This document shows, piece after piece, positions 15,148 through 24,784 of a stretch of 64,000 nt of DNA (positions within the stretch are counted from its first letter, which is position 1; every line of letters starts with the position of its first letter). The stretch spans positions 1,984,001 to 2,048,000 of the forward strand of contig CAVUYE010000002.1 in the NCBI GenBank assembly GCA_963745665.1, written 5' to 3'. The notes beneath the pieces are model-generated. The model was given only the letters and a program-made list of their open reading frames with translations. It searched no databases and was not told the origin of the DNA. The position numbers were made by a program, and so were the translations under genes. This stretch comes from Bog-473 sp963745665 (GTDB lineage Bacteria; Actinomycetota; Acidimicrobiia; Acidimicrobiales; RAAP-2).

Positions 15148-15176
15148 AGTGTACGCCGTATGACGTACAAAGTCAT
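15148..15176 (-). promoter_or_regulatory. Promoter and operator of the toxin-antitoxin pair
   Basis: The -10 TACACT (15153-15148) and -35 ATGACT (15176-15171) are spaced by 17 bp. The inverted repeat TGTACG/CGTACA (15150-15169, 8-bp spacer) overlaps the -10. This is the expected arrangement for autorepression by a ribbon-helix-helix antitoxin. Confidence 0.6.
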
Positions 15177-15330
15177 CACCTCAACCGGGCTCCGGACGGG
15201 CAGGGCCGGTCAAGGCCGGCGGAGCCGCCCGGAGGGGCAGCCTTGAGGGGACCGGGCGGATGCCATGGTCACCATGGGTCCGGCCGCCCCATGGGCGGCC
15301 TACCTGCGCTTTTACTCCCCTTTAACTGGG

Positions 15331-15350
15331 TTGTCGCAACCATGCGACAA
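15331..15350 (+). promoter_or_regulatory. Perfect palindromic operator upstream of the rep module
   Basis: The arms TTGTCGCA and TGCGACAA are separated by 4 bp and end 10 bp before the ATG at 15361. The size and symmetry suit a dimeric repressor controlling the 15361-18463 module. The repressor is not identified. Confidence 0.55.
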
Positions 15351-15360
15351 ACTCTGCGCC

Positions 15361-15795
15361 ATGACCGAAGACCTCGACTTCCGTAGCGACAGGAGCGACA
15401 GCGCCGAGGGCGGCCGGGTCGCAGTCCATCGCTGGGCCGGCTACCACCACAACCTGGACGAGGACGTTGTGGCCCAGGCGTTCTCGACGCCCGCCCAGAG
15501 CATGGAGGAGCTCGATGCCGAGATCCGTGACGGTCTCGCCGCCGACGCCCTCGAGCGTTCGGAGCTCATCGGCTTCTGGGTGGCCTGGCACCTCGCCGGC
15601 GGGTTCGACAACCTCGAGCGAGGCGGCTGGCACCGGGCGACGATCTTCCGCAAGATCCGTCGATTCCGAGCCACCTACGGAGCCCACCCCGACGAGTTCG
15701 TCTTTCCCTGGATTGAGCTCGACCTCGAGACCGCCTGGTCCGAGCAGGTCTCCCGGCAGCTCGAAGCAGCCCGCAGCCGCGGCTTCTTCGGCTGA
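15361..15795 (+). CDS. Hypothetical protein of the rep/recombinase module (144 aa)
   Basis: An acidic N-terminus (MTEDLDFRSDRSDSAEGG) is followed by a helical, Trp-rich middle (ELIGFWVAWHLAGGFD) and WHRATIFRKIRRFRATYG, which resembles a basic DNA-binding helix. No family is recognised. It is the first gene behind the palindrome at 15331 and precedes rep by 19 bp, so a regulatory role in the module is possible but unproven. Confidence 0.65.
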   Translation: MTEDLDFRSDRSDSAEGGRVAVHRWAGYHHNLDEDVVAQAFSTPAQSMEELDAEIRDGLAADALERSELIGFWVAWHLAGGFDNLERGGWHRATIFRKIRRFRATYGAHPDEFVFPWIELDLETAWSEQVSRQLEAARSRGFFG

Positions 15796-15814
15796 CTCCA
15801 AGGCGTTCGGTCTA

Positions 15815-16909
15815 ATGCATAACTTCGATCAGGTAGTCGCAAATATGCAGCTACAGGAGCCCAGGCTCCGGGAGCTGGCGTCGGGTGTCGACGCCCTCTA
15901 CCTCTCTGGCCGAGCGGAGCTCCCGAAGCGGTTCCTGGCCCGTCTCGAGGATTGCCGGGCTTGGGCCGCCGAGGCGAAACGACCCGCACTGTGCGAGATC
16001 GGCGAGCACACCTTCGGCATCGCTCCCCACGGGTGGGGCAAGTACCGCTTCTGCCTCGACCACAACACGGCGCGCATTGGCTTCTCGACCAGCCGTCACC
16101 TCCCCACCGTGCGCATCCAGCCTCGATCCGAGTTCCTCCATGCGGTTGGGCCCGGGGCGGCCGTGGCGACGTTGCGAGAAATGCTCGAGCCCGAACTGGG
16201 GCAGCTGCGCCTCTGGGTCAACCGGGTCGATCTCTTCGCCGACTGGCAGGGCTGGATGCTCAGCCTCGACGATGCCCACCGCTTCGTCTGCCGGGCCGAG
16301 GCACGCCGCACCTACGAGGTTGGCGGCAAACTGACTGGGCTCGAGTTCGGGTCCCGCAAGACCAAGACCCTGCTGGCTCGTCTCTATGACAAGACCGCCG
16401 AGACGGCGGCCAAGGACACCGGCTGGTGGCACGAGGTCTGGGGCGAGCGCTACGTGCACGGCCTGCCCGTGCACCGACTCGAATTCGAGTTCAGTCGCCA
16501 GGGACTCGTCGAGTTCGACCTCAACACACCGGACCAGGTCCTCGGTACCGCCGGCGACCTGTGGGCCTACGCCACCGGAGAATGGCTGACCTACCGCTCC
16601 CCCACTGCCGACCAGACCCGCTCCCGTTGGCCCCTGGCCCCCGAGTGGCTCCAGGTGCAGACAGCCACGCTCGGACACCGGGCGATTGGCGTCGAGCGTT
16701 TGCGCGTGGCTCGGCGGTCGACCTCCATTCAGAAGCTGCTCCCGGGCGTGACCGGCTACCTGGCCTCGCTCGGCGCCCTCATCGGCACGGAGGGCATCGA
16801 AGACACGCTCGGGGCCATCGGGCATCATCTGCACACCTACGAGATCGTCAGCCACACGCCGTTCACCGACCGGGTGACCCGCCGCCGCAACGAGCTGGAG
16901 CTGCGGTGA
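15815..16909 (+). CDS. Rep-like replication initiation protein
   Basis: The 364-aa protein resembles the replication initiation factor/Rep_trans style of mobile elements. LRLWVNRVDLFADWQG in the middle matches the beta-strand with acidic residues seen in such initiators, and YDKTAETAAKD and VHRLEFEFSRQGL follow. It would nick an origin for rolling-circle replication of the excised element. Start is the ATG at 15815; upstream frame extension overlaps the 15361 gene. It is followed by an overlapping small ORF (GTGA) and a serine recombinase. The assignment rests on motif style. Confidence 0.55.
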   Translation: MHNFDQVVANMQLQEPRLRELASGVDALYLSGRAELPKRFLARLEDCRAWAAEAKRPALCEIGEHTFGIAPHGWGKYRFCLDHNTARIGFSTSRHLPTVRIQPRSEFLHAVGPGAAVATLREMLEPELGQLRLWVNRVDLFADWQGWMLSLDDAHRFVCRAEARRTYEVGGKLTGLEFGSRKTKTLLARLYDKTAETAAKDTGWWHEVWGERYVHGLPVHRLEFEFSRQGLVEFDLNTPDQVLGTAGDLWAYATGEWLTYRSPTADQTRSRWPLAPEWLQVQTATLGHRAIGVERLRVARRSTSIQKLLPGVTGYLASLGALIGTEGIEDTLGAIGHHLHTYEIVSHTPFTDRVTRRRNELELR

Positions 16910-17106
16910 GTTCGGCCGGGCCCGACTACGAGCGGGTGGCGGCTGTCCTCGTACGAATCGGTTTGCGCATGGTGCACGAGGGAGCGGTGAACGAAGACAA
17001 GCAAGACAAGGTGGAACGGGAGGACAGCGATGTTGACAGTGGTCTACTGCCGGGTGTCGACGGAGGAACAAGCGGCGGAGGGCTTCTCGATCGCCGGGCA
17101 AGCTGA
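16906..17106 (+). CDS. Possible small coupled protein (66 aa)
   Basis: A GTG start overlaps the rep stop (GTGA), followed by SSAGPDYERVAAVLVRIGLR. Its 3' end overlaps the first 77 nt of the recombinase gene in another frame. The first 35 residues look protein-like and the rest is low-complexity. It could be a coupling or regulatory peptide, or spurious. Confidence 0.3.
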   Translation: MSSAGPDYERVAAVLVRIGLRMVHEGAVNEDKQDKVEREDSDVDSGLLPGVDGGTSGGGLLDRRAS

Positions 17107-18463
17107 CAAGCTGCGCGTCTACGCCGAGCTGCACGACCTCGGCGACGTAACGGTCATCGCCGATCCGGGACTCTCGGGCAAGAACCTCGAACGCCCCGGA
17201 CTGCAGCAACTACTGCACATGGTCGAGGAGGGTCACGTTGCCAATGTCCTCACCTGGCGGCTCGACCGTCTCTCAAGAAACCTCGGCGACCTCATCATGC
17301 TGGCGGACCGCTTCGGTCAGGCCGGCGTGGCCCTGCACTCGTTCACCGAGAAGATCGATCTCTCGTCGGCGACGGGCCGGATGTTTTACAACATCCTCGG
17401 TTCCTTCGCGCAGTTCTACCGCGAGCAACTGGCCGAGAACGTGCGCATGGGCATGCAGCAGGCCGTGCGACAGGGCAAGTGGGTCAACCGCCCCAAGACG
17501 GGCTACGACCTCGTCGACGGCGAACTCGTGCCCAACGAGATGGCGCCCGTGGTCGGGCGCATCTTCACTATGCGGGGCGAGGGAGCCAGTCAGGGCAAGA
17601 TCGCCGAAGCGACGGGCGTCAAGTACTCGACCGTGCTCAGCATTCTGGGGTCGCGCATCTATCTCGGCGAGGTCCAGATGAACGGCGAATGGTTCCCAGG
17701 CCATCACGAAGCGATCATCACCCCAGAGGCCTTCACCGCCGCCCATCGGGGCCGGGTCAGAGGCCGGGCCCGGGGTACCGACCTCCTGTCGGGCCGGGTC
17801 CGCTGCGGGCTGTGCCAGCGGCTCATGGCGCTCGACCAAAACGGCCAGGGCACGAAGCTCTACCGCTGCCACCACCGGGGCCAGGGCTGCAGCCAGCCCC
17901 GCCGGACCAACATCGGACTGCACCGGGCCGCCGTGTTGGGATTGCGGCTCATCGGCGACGACGTCGAACTGCAGGCCGCCATCCGCCGGGAGCTCGATCG
18001 GGCGCTGACGCCGGCCCGCAGGGTCGGCGGAGGCGCCCACACTCGGCGCTCACGTCACGGTGTCGAGGACCTGGTGGCCCAGCGTCGCAAGCTGCTGCGC
18101 CTTTACTACGACGACAAGGTCGGGGCCGACCTGTTCGCCGAGGAGGAGGCTCGCCTGTCCGTAGCGATCCGCGAGGCACAGCGTGAGGCCGACGATGCAC
18201 AGGTTGAGGTGGCGCGCTCGGACGATGTGGCACAGCACTTCGACGAAGTTGCTCAGCTGCTCGCAACGCTCGACGTCGACAAGACGTGGAAGACCGCCAC
18301 CGACGTCGAGCGACGTGTCCTGATCGACGAGTTCATCGAGGAGATCACGGTGTTACCGGATTACCTCGACGTGAAAGTGCACGGAGCGCCCCCGGTGCAC
18401 GTCCTCTACCAGGAGGTTGGACTCAAGGAGTCGGAGTTTGATCGTGTCGGAGGGGGGACTTGA
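17030..18463 (+). CDS. Serine recombinase integrating at tRNA-Leu
   Basis: The 477-aa protein has a resolvase domain (VVYCRVSTEEQAAEG, catalytic Ser in RVSTEEQ; LTWRLDRLSRNLGDL), a recombinase domain, a zinc ribbon (RVRCGLCQRLMALD, YRCHHRGQGC) and a helical C-terminus. It is shorter than the recombinase at 7216. Its last codons and stop lie inside the tRNA-Leu gene (18445-18463), so integration at the tRNA 3' end would have supplied the end of the ORF. It probably integrates and excises the adjoining element. Confidence 0.88.
   Translation: MLTVVYCRVSTEEQAAEGFSIAGQADKLRVYAELHDLGDVTVIADPGLSGKNLERPGLQQLLHMVEEGHVANVLTWRLDRLSRNLGDLIMLADRFGQAGVALHSFTEKIDLSSATGRMFYNILGSFAQFYREQLAENVRMGMQQAVRQGKWVNRPKTGYDLVDGELVPNEMAPVVGRIFTMRGEGASQGKIAEATGVKYSTVLSILGSRIYLGEVQMNGEWFPGHHEAIITPEAFTAAHRGRVRGRARGTDLLSGRVRCGLCQRLMALDQNGQGTKLYRCHHRGQGCSQPRRTNIGLHRAAVLGLRLIGDDVELQAAIRRELDRALTPARRVGGGAHTRRSRHGVEDLVAQRRKLLRLYYDDKVGADLFAEEEARLSVAIREAQREADDAQVEVARSDDVAQHFDEVAQLLATLDVDKTWKTATDVERRVLIDEFIEEITVLPDYLDVKVHGAPPVHVLYQEVGLKESEFDRVGGGT
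18442..18454. repeat. Candidate attachment-site core, right copy (TCGTGTCGGAGGG)
   Basis: This is identical to 8872-8884. Positions 18445-18454 are the acceptor end of tRNA-Leu, so this copy is the likely chromosomal attachment site with a restored tRNA end. Confidence 0.55.
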
Positions 18464-18528
18464 ACCCCCACGCCCTTGCGGGCACCAGCCCCTCAAGCTG
18501 GCGCGTCTGCCTATTCCGCCACTCCGAC
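18445..18528 (-). tRNA. tRNA-Leu(GAG)
   Basis: The 84-nt class II tRNA has acceptor arms GTCGGAG (5') and CTCCGAC (3') that pair perfectly and discriminator A. The anticodon stem CCAGC/GCTGG encloses the loop TTGAGGG, giving anticodon GAG (18494-18492). A long variable arm and a GGTTCAAGTCC T-arm follow. CCA is not encoded. The 3' end serves as the insertion point of the neighbouring element. Confidence 0.93.
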
Positions 18529-18640
18529 GAGCATGCAATGGGAAAGCAGCGTCCGAAGATCGTAGCGCGTGGGCATCCCCTGACTTCCGGGCCGGACCGT
18601 CTCCCACCAGGGCGCACATGGCCCGAAAGTGCTCGTCCGC

Positions 18641-20467
18641 CTATTGCCCCGGCAACGACGGCGTGGTGTTGTTGGTCGACTCCGGCGTCCGCACGGCCCA
18701 CAGCTGGGCGAACCACAGCAGGCTGGTGCTGCGCGGCATGGCGTTGACGCCGCCGATGGTCCGACTCCAGATCAGGACGGTCGGCTCGGGGAAGAGGGGC
18801 AGCGAGACCATGTCGTCCCAGAGCAGCGTGTCCGCCTGCGTGTAGAAGGTCAGGGCCGTGTTCGGGTTCAGCTGCTTCGACGCCGTGGTGACCAGCGAGT
18901 CGAATTGGCTGTTCGAGAAGTTCGTCCAGTCCTCGGACCCGTTCTTGCCCGCCGGGCCGAGGAGCTGCGTGTACCAGGCCATGGTCTGGCTCATGTACGG
19001 CGTGAACGTGACCGGGAGCACCGCCAGGTCGGCGAAACCGGCCGCCAGCACATGGCCCGTCTCGTCCGCGCCCACGACGGGGAGCAGCGTGGTGTCCAGG
19101 CCGACCGCCTGCAGCTCGTCCCGGATTACCGGGGCGGCCGCCGAGGCCCACGGGTCACTCGAGTCGTAGACCATGTGCAGCGCGAACGGCGCGCCGAACG
19201 AGGAGTGGTAGTACGGGTCCCCTGGCGTGCGCTCCAGGCCCGTCGCCGCAATGAGCGCCGCCGCCTGGGTCGGGACCGGCGTGACCGGGAAGTTCACGCT
19301 CCCCCCGGCGCCGATCACCGTGGACGACGTCGAGGAGGTCGCAGGCGGGACCGTCGTCGTGGGTGAGCCGTTCGCGGGCGGTTTGTAGTTCGGCTGGCCC
19401 TGCACCATGAGATGGCTGTTGCCCGGCGTGATCCCGGTCACCGCCCAGCTGGCCTGCTGGTTGACCAGGTCCTGGCGGTTGATGCTCAGGGCGATGGCCA
19501 CCCGGAGGTCGGGCGGCAGGTCCGAGTCGAGTGCGCTGGCCATGTCGAGCTGCAGCAGCGTGGCCGACGTGTCCACCTCGCTCTGCGCGCCCGGCAGCCC
19601 CGTCATCTGGGTGAGGAACGACTGCGTCACCGTGCTGGGCGCCGCCACCTGCACGTAGCCCGACGCCATCCACTGCGCCAGCTGGGCCGTCGAGGACGCG
19701 ATGTGGATCGTGATCGACTTCGCGTTGGCCGGCGTTCCCCACCACCGGGGGTTCTGCACCAGGGTGATCACCTGCGGCGTCACCGAGCCGAGCATGAAGG
19801 GCCCGCCCGACAGGTCGACGGCCGGATCGACCGTGCTGCAGGACGGGTCCCAGCCCACGCCTACCTTCTGCATCACGTGGGCCGGCACGAGGTTGGCGAA
19901 GAGCATCTGCCAGTCGGCGAAGGTGGTCTTGAACTTCACCGTCACGGTGTGCCCGCTGTTCGAGCCGGTGACCGACGCAATGTCGCGGTAGCCGTTGATA
20001 CTGGCCACGTCGGGCGACGAGACCACCGGGTCGCCCCGCTGCTCTTCCCAGGCGTACTTGAAGTCCGCCGCGGTGATCGGCGCGCCGTCCGACCACACCG
20101 CCTTGGGGTTGAGCGTGTAGACGACCGTCTCGGGGTTGGTGTCCACCACCTCGGACGAGAGGGCCAGCTCCGAGTTGCCCATCGGCTGTCCCGCGCTGTT
20201 GACCACGTTCGGCACGTACGGGCTGGGCAGCACCGCGGCCAGCACCGTCTGCGTGCCCGGCGTGTCGCCGGCCAGCGTGTTGGGGTTGCAGCCGGTCGGG
20301 CTCTGCGTCATGCCGAACGAGATCGTCCCGCCCGCCACACCGACGTAGGTGACGATGGTTCCACCGCCGCCAGCGGCGCTCCCGCAGGCTGACGCCAACA
20401 GGGCCAGCATCGTGCTCGTCCCGACCAGCCACCGCCAGCGCCGGGGGCGTCGGCCCCGGCCTGTCAC
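18641..20467 (-). CDS. Peptide-type ABC transporter substrate-binding lipoprotein (SBP family 5)
   Basis: The 608-aa protein has a lipoprotein signal (basic start, LALLASAC lipobox with Cys at about 28). The extracytoplasmic family 5 fold shows AVWSDGAPITAADFKYAW, the usual motif of Dpp/OppA proteins. A Ser/Thr/Pro-rich insert (about residues 365-390, TTTVPPATSSTSSTV) is unusual and probably a flexible linker. The GTG start overlaps the secG stop (GTGA, 20464-20467), so it is coupled to secG. The matching permease genes may be those at 54.3 kb, but this is not shown. Confidence 0.88.
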   Translation of the reverse strand: MTGRGRRPRRWRWLVGTSTMLALLASACGSAAGGGGTIVTYVGVAGGTISFGMTQSPTGCNPNTLAGDTPGTQTVLAAVLPSPYVPNVVNSAGQPMGNSELALSSEVVDTNPETVVYTLNPKAVWSDGAPITAADFKYAWEEQRGDPVVSSPDVASINGYRDIASVTGSNSGHTVTVKFKTTFADWQMLFANLVPAHVMQKVGVGWDPSCSTVDPAVDLSGGPFMLGSVTPQVITLVQNPRWWGTPANAKSITIHIASSTAQLAQWMASGYVQVAAPSTVTQSFLTQMTGLPGAQSEVDTSATLLQLDMASALDSDLPPDLRVAIALSINRQDLVNQQASWAVTGITPGNSHLMVQGQPNYKPPANGSPTTTVPPATSSTSSTVIGAGGSVNFPVTPVPTQAAALIAATGLERTPGDPYYHSSFGAPFALHMVYDSSDPWASAAAPVIRDELQAVGLDTTLLPVVGADETGHVLAAGFADLAVLPVTFTPYMSQTMAWYTQLLGPAGKNGSEDWTNFSNSQFDSLVTTASKQLNPNTALTFYTQADTLLWDDMVSLPLFPEPTVLIWSRTIGGVNAMPRSTSLLWFAQLWAVRTPESTNNTTPSLPGQ

Positions 20468-20712
20468 TGCAGCCGGAGATCCAGCACGACCGTCGTGAGA
20501 GCGAAAATGATGGCCACGGTCACCGTGATGCGGTCCAGGTTGCGCTCCACCACCGTGGAGCCCTGCGCCGCCGCGCCCACGCTGCCGCCGAACATGTCGG
20601 ACAGGCCGCCGCCCTTGCCGCTGTGCATCAGGATCAGGAAGATAAGCCCGAGCGCGGCGAACACCTCTATGACGATGTAGATCCAGGTGACAGTGTCCAA
20701 GGTTGCCAGCAC
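20464..20712 (-). CDS. secG: SecG, protein translocase subunit
   Basis: The 82-aa protein has two TM helices (about 8-28 and 60-78) and the conserved cytoplasmic loop HSGKGGGLSDMFGGSVG. SecG is part of the SecYEG channel. It starts with GTG behind GGAGG. Placement after tpiA is standard in actinobacteria. Confidence 0.93.
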   Translation of the reverse strand: MLATLDTVTWIYIVIEVFAALGLIFLILMHSGKGGGLSDMFGGSVGAAAQGSTVVERNLDRITVTVAIIFALTTVVLDLRLQ

Positions 20713-20752
20713 GGCGGAGCCTCCAACTCGCGTCCGAACACGCCCGTTCGGC

Positions 20753-21541
20753 CTAGGAACGGTAGCAGGCGGAGGTGGCCCGAATGATGTCGGTGAAGGC
20801 CGCCGCTTCCAGGCTGGCTCCCCCTACCAACAGGCCGTCCACGTCCGGCTCGGCCATCAGATCGGCCGCGTTCTCGGCGTTCACCGAGCCTCCGTACTGG
20901 ATGCGCACAGTGGCGGCGGCCTCGTCCCCGCCCACCTTGGCCACCAGGGAGCGGATGAAGACGCAGGCGTCCTCGGCGTCCACGGCGGTGGCCGCCTTGC
21001 CGGTGCCGATGGCCCAGACGGGCTCGTAGGCCAGCACCAGGCCGCCCACGACCTCTGGCGCGAGGCCGGACAGGGCGGCCAGCACCTGCTCCTCAAGGAC
21101 GCTCTCCGTCTGGCTCCGCTCGCGCTGCTCGTCGGACTCGCCGACGCAGAGCACGGGCGTCATGCCGTTGCGCAGCACGCCCCGCAGCGTCGCCGCCACG
21201 GTGGCGTCGTCCATGCCGAAGAGCGTGCGCCGCTCCGAGTGTCCGACAATGACGTACGACGTGCCGAGGCGGGCCAGGAAGCGCGGGCTCACCTCACCGG
21301 TGCGCGCGCCGGCGTCCTCGTCCGAGCAGTGCTGGGCGCCGAGCGCCAGCGGGAGGTGCTCCTTCTCCACCAGCGTCTGCACGGTGCGCAGGTCGGTGAA
21401 GGGCGGATGGACGGACACGTCGACCCGTGCCACGTCTTCGGGCTTCAGGCGCAGCCCGAGGTCACGCACCGTGTGCAGCGCCTCGATGTGGTCGTGGTGC
21501 ATCTTCCAGTTCCCGCTGACCAGCGGGCGACGGGTGCTCAC
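20753..21541 (-). CDS. tpiA: Triosephosphate isomerase
   Basis: The 262-aa TIM-barrel enzyme interconverts DHAP and G3P. Active-site residues are visible: Lys in GNWKM, His in VGHSERR, Glu in YEPVWAIGTG, and the phosphate-binding YGGSV and GLLVGGASL. The start is set at the GTG at 21541 just before STRRPLVSGNWKM. It lies 25 bp after pgk and before secG. Confidence 0.93.
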   Translation of the reverse strand: MSTRRPLVSGNWKMHHDHIEALHTVRDLGLRLKPEDVARVDVSVHPPFTDLRTVQTLVEKEHLPLALGAQHCSDEDAGARTGEVSPRFLARLGTSYVIVGHSERRTLFGMDDATVAATLRGVLRNGMTPVLCVGESDEQRERSQTESVLEEQVLAALSGLAPEVVGGLVLAYEPVWAIGTGKAATAVDAEDACVFIRSLVAKVGGDEAAATVRIQYGGSVNAENAADLMAEPDVDGLLVGGASLEAAAFTDIIRATSACYRS

Positions 21542-21566
21542 GGCCAGATGCCCATGATCAGCGCGC

Positions 21567-22750
21567 TCACCCCCGGGGTGCGTTGCGGGCCCGGCGCAGG
21601 GCGTCGATCCCCGGGAGGTGACCCTCCCGCTCAATGAAGGACAGCGAGGCGCCGCCCCCGGTGGACAGGTAATCGACGCGGTCGCACAGCCCGAGGTCCT
21701 CGAGCGCACTGGCGCTGTCCCCGCCCCCGACGACCGAGAAGCCGGGGCACTTGGCCACCGCCTCGGCCACGATGCGGGTGCCCTGGGCGAAGCGGGGGTC
21801 CTCGAAGGCGCCGAGGGGCCCGTTCCACAGGACGGTGCCGGCGCCGGCGACGACCTCGGCGAAAGCCGCGGCGGAGTCCGGGCCGATGTCGAGGCCCGTC
21901 CAGCCGTCGGGCAGGTCGCCCTCAATCACCTTCACGCTCCCCCGCGGCCCCTGGCTCCCGGCAGGCTGCCCGAAGGTGCCGCCGGGTTCGAGGGCACGGA
22001 TGTCGCTCGGCAGCAGGATCTCGACGCCCGAGTCCAGCAGCGCCCGGCAGTCGGCCAGGTGCGACTCGTCCAGCAGCGAGCTGCCCACCTCCTGTCCGCG
22101 GGCGGCCAGGAACGTGTAGGCCATGCCACCGCCCGACGACCAGCGTGTCCACCTTGGTGGCCAGCACCTTGAGCACTTCGAGCTTGTCCGCCAGCTTGGC
22201 TCCGTCCGACGACGGCCACGAAGGGCCGGGCCGGCTGCTCCAGGATGCTGCCGAGCACCTCGACCTCCTTGGCGAAGCGCAGCCCTGCCGCGCTCGGGCA
22301 GGAACTGTGGCGGTCCGACGATGGAGGCATGGGCCCGGTGGGCCGCCCCGAACGCCTCGTCGACGTAGGCGTCGTAGCCCTCGACGAGGCGCTGCACGAA
22401 GGCCGGGTCGTTCGCCTTCTCGCCCGGCTCGAAGCGCAGGTTTTCCGTCAGCTCCACGCCGGGGCAGAGGACCTGCAGCCGCTCGCGGACCGGGTCCATC
22501 TCCCAGCGCGGGTCCGGTGCGCCGCCCGGCCGCCCCAGGTGCGAGGCCGCCACCACGTCGGCTCCCTCGTCCTGCAGCCAGCGCAAGGTCGGCAGCGCCG
22601 CCGTGATGCGGAAGTCGTCGGCCACCGTGGCCCGGCCCCGCACGCCGATGTGCAGCGGCACGTTGAAGTCGACCCGCACCAGGACGCGCTTGCCTTCGAC
22701 GGGAGGGAGGTCTCCCAGGAGCGGGATGCCGCGGAGGGGGTCCGACTGGG

Positions 22751-22754
<4 letters not shown>
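21567..22754 (-). CDS. pgk: Phosphoglycerate kinase, with three apparent +1 indels
   Basis: The N-terminal RVLVRVDFNVPL, the SHLGRPGG motif and ENLRFEPGEKAND are in one frame, and the C-terminal LSTGGGASLSF is in that frame again. Between them the frame shifts at about 22305, 22205 and 22137, each explained by one extra base; removing them gives about 394 aa, normal for Pgk. No ATG/GTG/TTG fits the 5' end; the frame begins right at the gapA stop (22751-22753), so the start may be a rarer codon or another error. This enzyme is essential in glycolysis, hence sequencing error is likelier than inactivation. Confidence 0.88.
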
Positions 22755-23767
<1,013 letters not shown>

Positions 23768-23794
23768 CTGGCCAACACCGTCATCTCGTCCCGT

Positions 23795-23838
23795 CCTCTC
23801 GGCATCCTGACCTCTCGGCATCCTGGCCACTCGGCATA
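23795..23838. repeat. 16-bp tandem repeat, nearly three copies, between yvcK and gapA
   Basis: CCTCTCGGCATCCTGA, then the same with a final G, then a partial CCACTCGGCAT copy. It fills the short yvcK-gapA gap where whiA normally sits. It may be replication slippage or a binding site array. Confidence 0.6.
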
Positions 23839-23849
23839 ACTGGCGCCGG

Positions 23850-24784
23850 CTATGCCAGCAGACCCGACAGCGCCTGCGCCAGTTTGGCCGGGCTGTGGAC
23901 CAGGGTGTTCTCTCCCGTCAGGGGAACGTCGTGCACGGTGACATCCGTCGCGCCGATGCCCATACCCCGGATGCTGTCACACAGCACGACGTCCACCGTG
24001 ACATTGTGCCTGGCCAGGGCCGCCACATGGTCCGTGACGTCGAACCCCTCCGTCTCGGACACCTCGGGACGCAGGTTGCACACGTACACGACCTGGGCTT
24101 TTGCGGAGGCCACCGCCTCGGCGATGCCTTCCACCGCCACGGCGGCCAACACGCTGGTGAAGAGCGACCCGGGGCCGATCACGATCTGGTCCGCCTGGCC
24201 GATCCGTTCCACCGCCAGGGCCGGCGGCTGGGCGTCCCCGGGCACCAGCGAGACCTGCTCGATTCCCGAGGTGCCCTTCACCGCCACCTGCCCGGCCACG
24301 GGGCCCGTAGCCGATTCGGCCTTGAGCACGACGAGCTCCGAGGTGGCGGGCAGCACGTCCCCGCTCGCCCCCAGCAGCCGGGCCGCTTCGGCCACGCCCA
24401 GGACGAGGTCGCCCGTGGCCTCGATCAACCCCGCCAGGATCAGGTTCCCCAGCGCGTGGCCCTTTCAGTTCGCCCTCGTCGTAGCGCCGGTCGAAGGCGT
24501 CGGCCAGTGCCGAGCCCTCTTCGGCCAGGGCCACGAGGCACTTGCGGATGTCGCCCGAGCGCCACGATGTTGAGCAGCTCGCGCAGGCGGCCGCTGCTCC
24601 CGCCGTCGTCGGCCACCGAGACCACGCCGGTCAGCACGCCGGCGTAGCGCCGCGCCGCCTTCAACGTGACGGCCGTACCGTGCCCGCCCCCGATGGCCAC
24701 CACCGACGGGCGCCCACCCCGTCGCCCGCCACCGCCCTTCCCAGCACCGCGCGGCCCGCCACCGCCCTTCCCGCCACTGGTCAT
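23850..24784 (-). CDS. yvcK: YvcK-family gluconeogenesis factor, with two apparent +1 indels
   Basis: The N-terminal part is PSVVAIGGGHGTAVTLKA followed by VVSVADDGGSSGRLREL, the nucleotide-sugar-binding signature. The C-terminal part begins LIEATGDLVLGV and has QIVIGPGSLFTSVLAAV. Two extra bases, at about 24555 and 24465, separate them, with a middle frame reading EEGSALADAFDRRYDEGEL. About 310 aa result, the usual size. YvcK binds UDP-sugars and influences cell-wall synthesis. A Gly/Lys/Arg-rich stretch precedes the first strand. The start overlaps the rapZ stop (ATGA). Confidence 0.88.
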
